Below are positions 5,396 through 6,427 of a stretch of DNA of 6,427 nucleotides, piece by piece. Both the position numbers and the translations under genes were made by a program. The first letter of the stretch is position 1. Each line of letters begins with the position of its first letter. The notes below the pieces were generated by a model. That model was not told the DNA's origin. It made no database searches and saw only the letters and a list, made by a program, of their open reading frames with translations. Source of the DNA: Clostridiales bacterium. Its GTDB lineage: Bacteria > Bacillota > Clostridia > Christensenellales > UBA1242. The stretch spans positions 1-6,427 of the forward strand of contig DMLH01000004.1 in the NCBI GenBank assembly GCA_003453435.1, in the 5' to 3' direction.

Positions 5396-6427
5396 CTATT
5401 GCAAAAGTTTGCCATTTTCAATTTTTATAATGTTCGCATTTTGGAACATGAATGGATCATATTGTGTTGCTGTTATTATTGTTTGAAGTTTTTTGCAGTA
5501 AGATAGCAGTCGTTGTTGCCTTTCTTGGTCAAGTTCGCTTAACACATCATCAAGAAGTAGCACAGGATATTCACCAACTTCTTCTTTAAAAATTTCTAGT
5601 TCTGCAAGTTTTAAAGATAGTGCCACTGTTCTTTGTTGGCCTTGGCTACCAAAACTTCTTATATCTACCCCATTAACAACTAATTTTATATCATCTCTAT
5701 GTGGACCAATATTAGTAAATCCAAGTTTAACATCCTTTTCTTTGCTTTGCTTTAAATTTTCAAGTAGTTGTTTTTTTATTTCTTCTTCACTTACACCCAC
5801 AATGCCGGCATACGTAATTTCCAATTCTTCTTTCTTGCCTGTTAAATAGTTATGTGCCTCTTTTGCAATTCCTTTTAATTTATTTAAAAAATTTAACCTG
5901 TAAAAAATAATTTTACTGCCCACGTCTGCCATTTGAATATCCCATATAGGCAATGTCTGGTCCAAAACTTCTGGCGTTTGTGCAGTTTTTAAAAGTTTGT
6001 TCCTTTGGTCCAATATTTTATTGTATTTTGTTAAAAGATAAAAATAGTTTTTATTTAATTGTGAAATGTCTGTGTCCAAAAATTTTCGCCTGTCTTGTGG
6101 GGCATCCTTTACAAGTTTTAATTCATCTGGTGAAAAATATATAACATTTAAATTTCCAAGCAGGTCGCCAATTTTTAAAAGGCTAACGCTGTTGATCCTA
6201 ATAATTTTTTTTGTTTGGCGAGAAAATATAGCCTCAATGCTTTTGCTTCCGCTATTCTTCTTAAAATTTACGCAAAAACTGGCCCTATCCTTACTCCAAT
6301 TAATAAGTTCCGCGTCCTTAGTAGTTCTTGGGCTTTTGCCAATGGCGGCATAATATATGGCCTCAATCAAATTTGTTTTACCTTGCCCGTTTTTTCCAAC
6401 AATCAAATTGATGTTTGGGCTAAGTTG
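5396..6427 (-). CDS. recF: DNA replication and repair protein RecF, N-terminus beyond window
   Basis: RecF is an SMC-like ATPase that, with RecO and RecR, helps load RecA onto single-stranded gaps and supports stalled-fork repair. The frame is open from the right edge to TAG at 5396-5398, giving 343 visible residues; with family length about 360-375, roughly 20-25 N-terminal residues and the start codon are missing. The visible part begins QLSPNINLIVGKNGQGKTN, with the Walker A motif GKNGQGKT at 6374-6397. It continues through the helical arm region to the ABC signature SFGSQGQQRTVALSLKLAEL and the Walker B/D-loop LLLDDVLSELD (Walker B at 5546-5563). The C-terminus ends normally after IIKIENGKLLQ. 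A TTG at 6404-6406 encodes an internal Leu just before Walker A and is not the start. Upstream neighbours are expected to be dnaN and a small S4-domain gene, but this is synteny only. No frame break is seen. Confidence 0.98.
   Translation of the reverse strand, partial: QLSPNINLIVGKNGQGKTNLIEAIYYAAIGKSPRTTKDAELINWSKDRASFCVNFKKNSGSKSIEAIFSRQTKKIIRINSVSLLKIGDLLGNLNVIYFSPDELKLVKDAPQDRRKFLDTDISQLNKNYFYLLTKYNKILDQRNKLLKTAQTPEVLDQTLPIWDIQMADVGSKIIFYRLNFLNKLKGIAKEAHNYLTGKKEELEITYAGIVGVSEEEIKKQLLENLKQSKEKDVKLGFTNIGPHRDDIKLVVNGVDIRSFGSQGQQRTVALSLKLAELEIFKEEVGEYPVLLLDDVLSELDQERQQRLLSYCKKLQTIITATQYDPFMFQNANIIKIENGKLLQ

Noticed and set aside
5057..6353. Plus-strand open frames of 60-95 codons opposite the 5' end of the transglutaminase-like gene and recF
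   Set aside because: They are antisense to real genes, resemble no known family, and their hydrophobic stretches are what one expects from the complement of Lys/Asn-rich codons.
5396..6406. recF starting at the TTG at 6404-6406
   Set aside because: Reading continues upstream in frame to the window edge with residues typical of RecF (QLSPNIN), and a start there would remove the first strand before the Walker A loop. The real start lies outside.

Overview
The window comes from a low-G+C bacterium, most likely a Bacillota/Clostridia-type organism. The evidence is strongly A+T-rich intergenic DNA, clear AGGAG ribosome binding sites, a short (650-residue) GyrB without the large insertion seen in Escherichia coli, and a recF-gyrB-gyrA order typical of the region next to the replication origin in these bacteria. 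No finer taxonomic call can be supported. All four genes lie on the minus strand, so they read from the right end of the window to the left. By synteny, dnaA, dnaN and the origin would lie beyond the right edge; no part of the origin is visible here.

Layout in the direction of transcription: recF, missing only its N-terminus (6427 to 5396); a 183-bp gap with a hairpin just after recF and a near-consensus promoter; a 484-codon gene for a cytoplasmic transglutaminase/cysteine-protease-fold protein (5212 to 3758) with its own terminator starting right after the stop; a 217-bp gap carrying the gyrB control region; gyrB (3540 to 1588); a 174-bp, extremely A+T-rich gap with helically phased A-tracts and a palindrome; and gyrA, whose first 471 codons are present (1413 to 1).

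Three genes are core DNA-maintenance functions. RecF helps load RecA at single-strand gaps. GyrB and GyrA form the A2B2 gyrase that introduces negative supercoils. No terminator is visible between gyrB and gyrA, so they are probably cotranscribed. The unexpected gene is the transglutaminase-like one. It occupies the place where Bacillota usually have only the small remB/yaaB gene or nothing, and it forms a closed single-gene unit with a TTGACA-17-TATACT promoter, an inverted repeat over the -35 box and a tight rho-independent terminator. It keeps a plausible Cys-His-Asp triad but has no export signal, and its substrate cannot be deduced from sequence. This gene and the unusual control DNA upstream of both gyrase genes are the parts of the window most worth following up.
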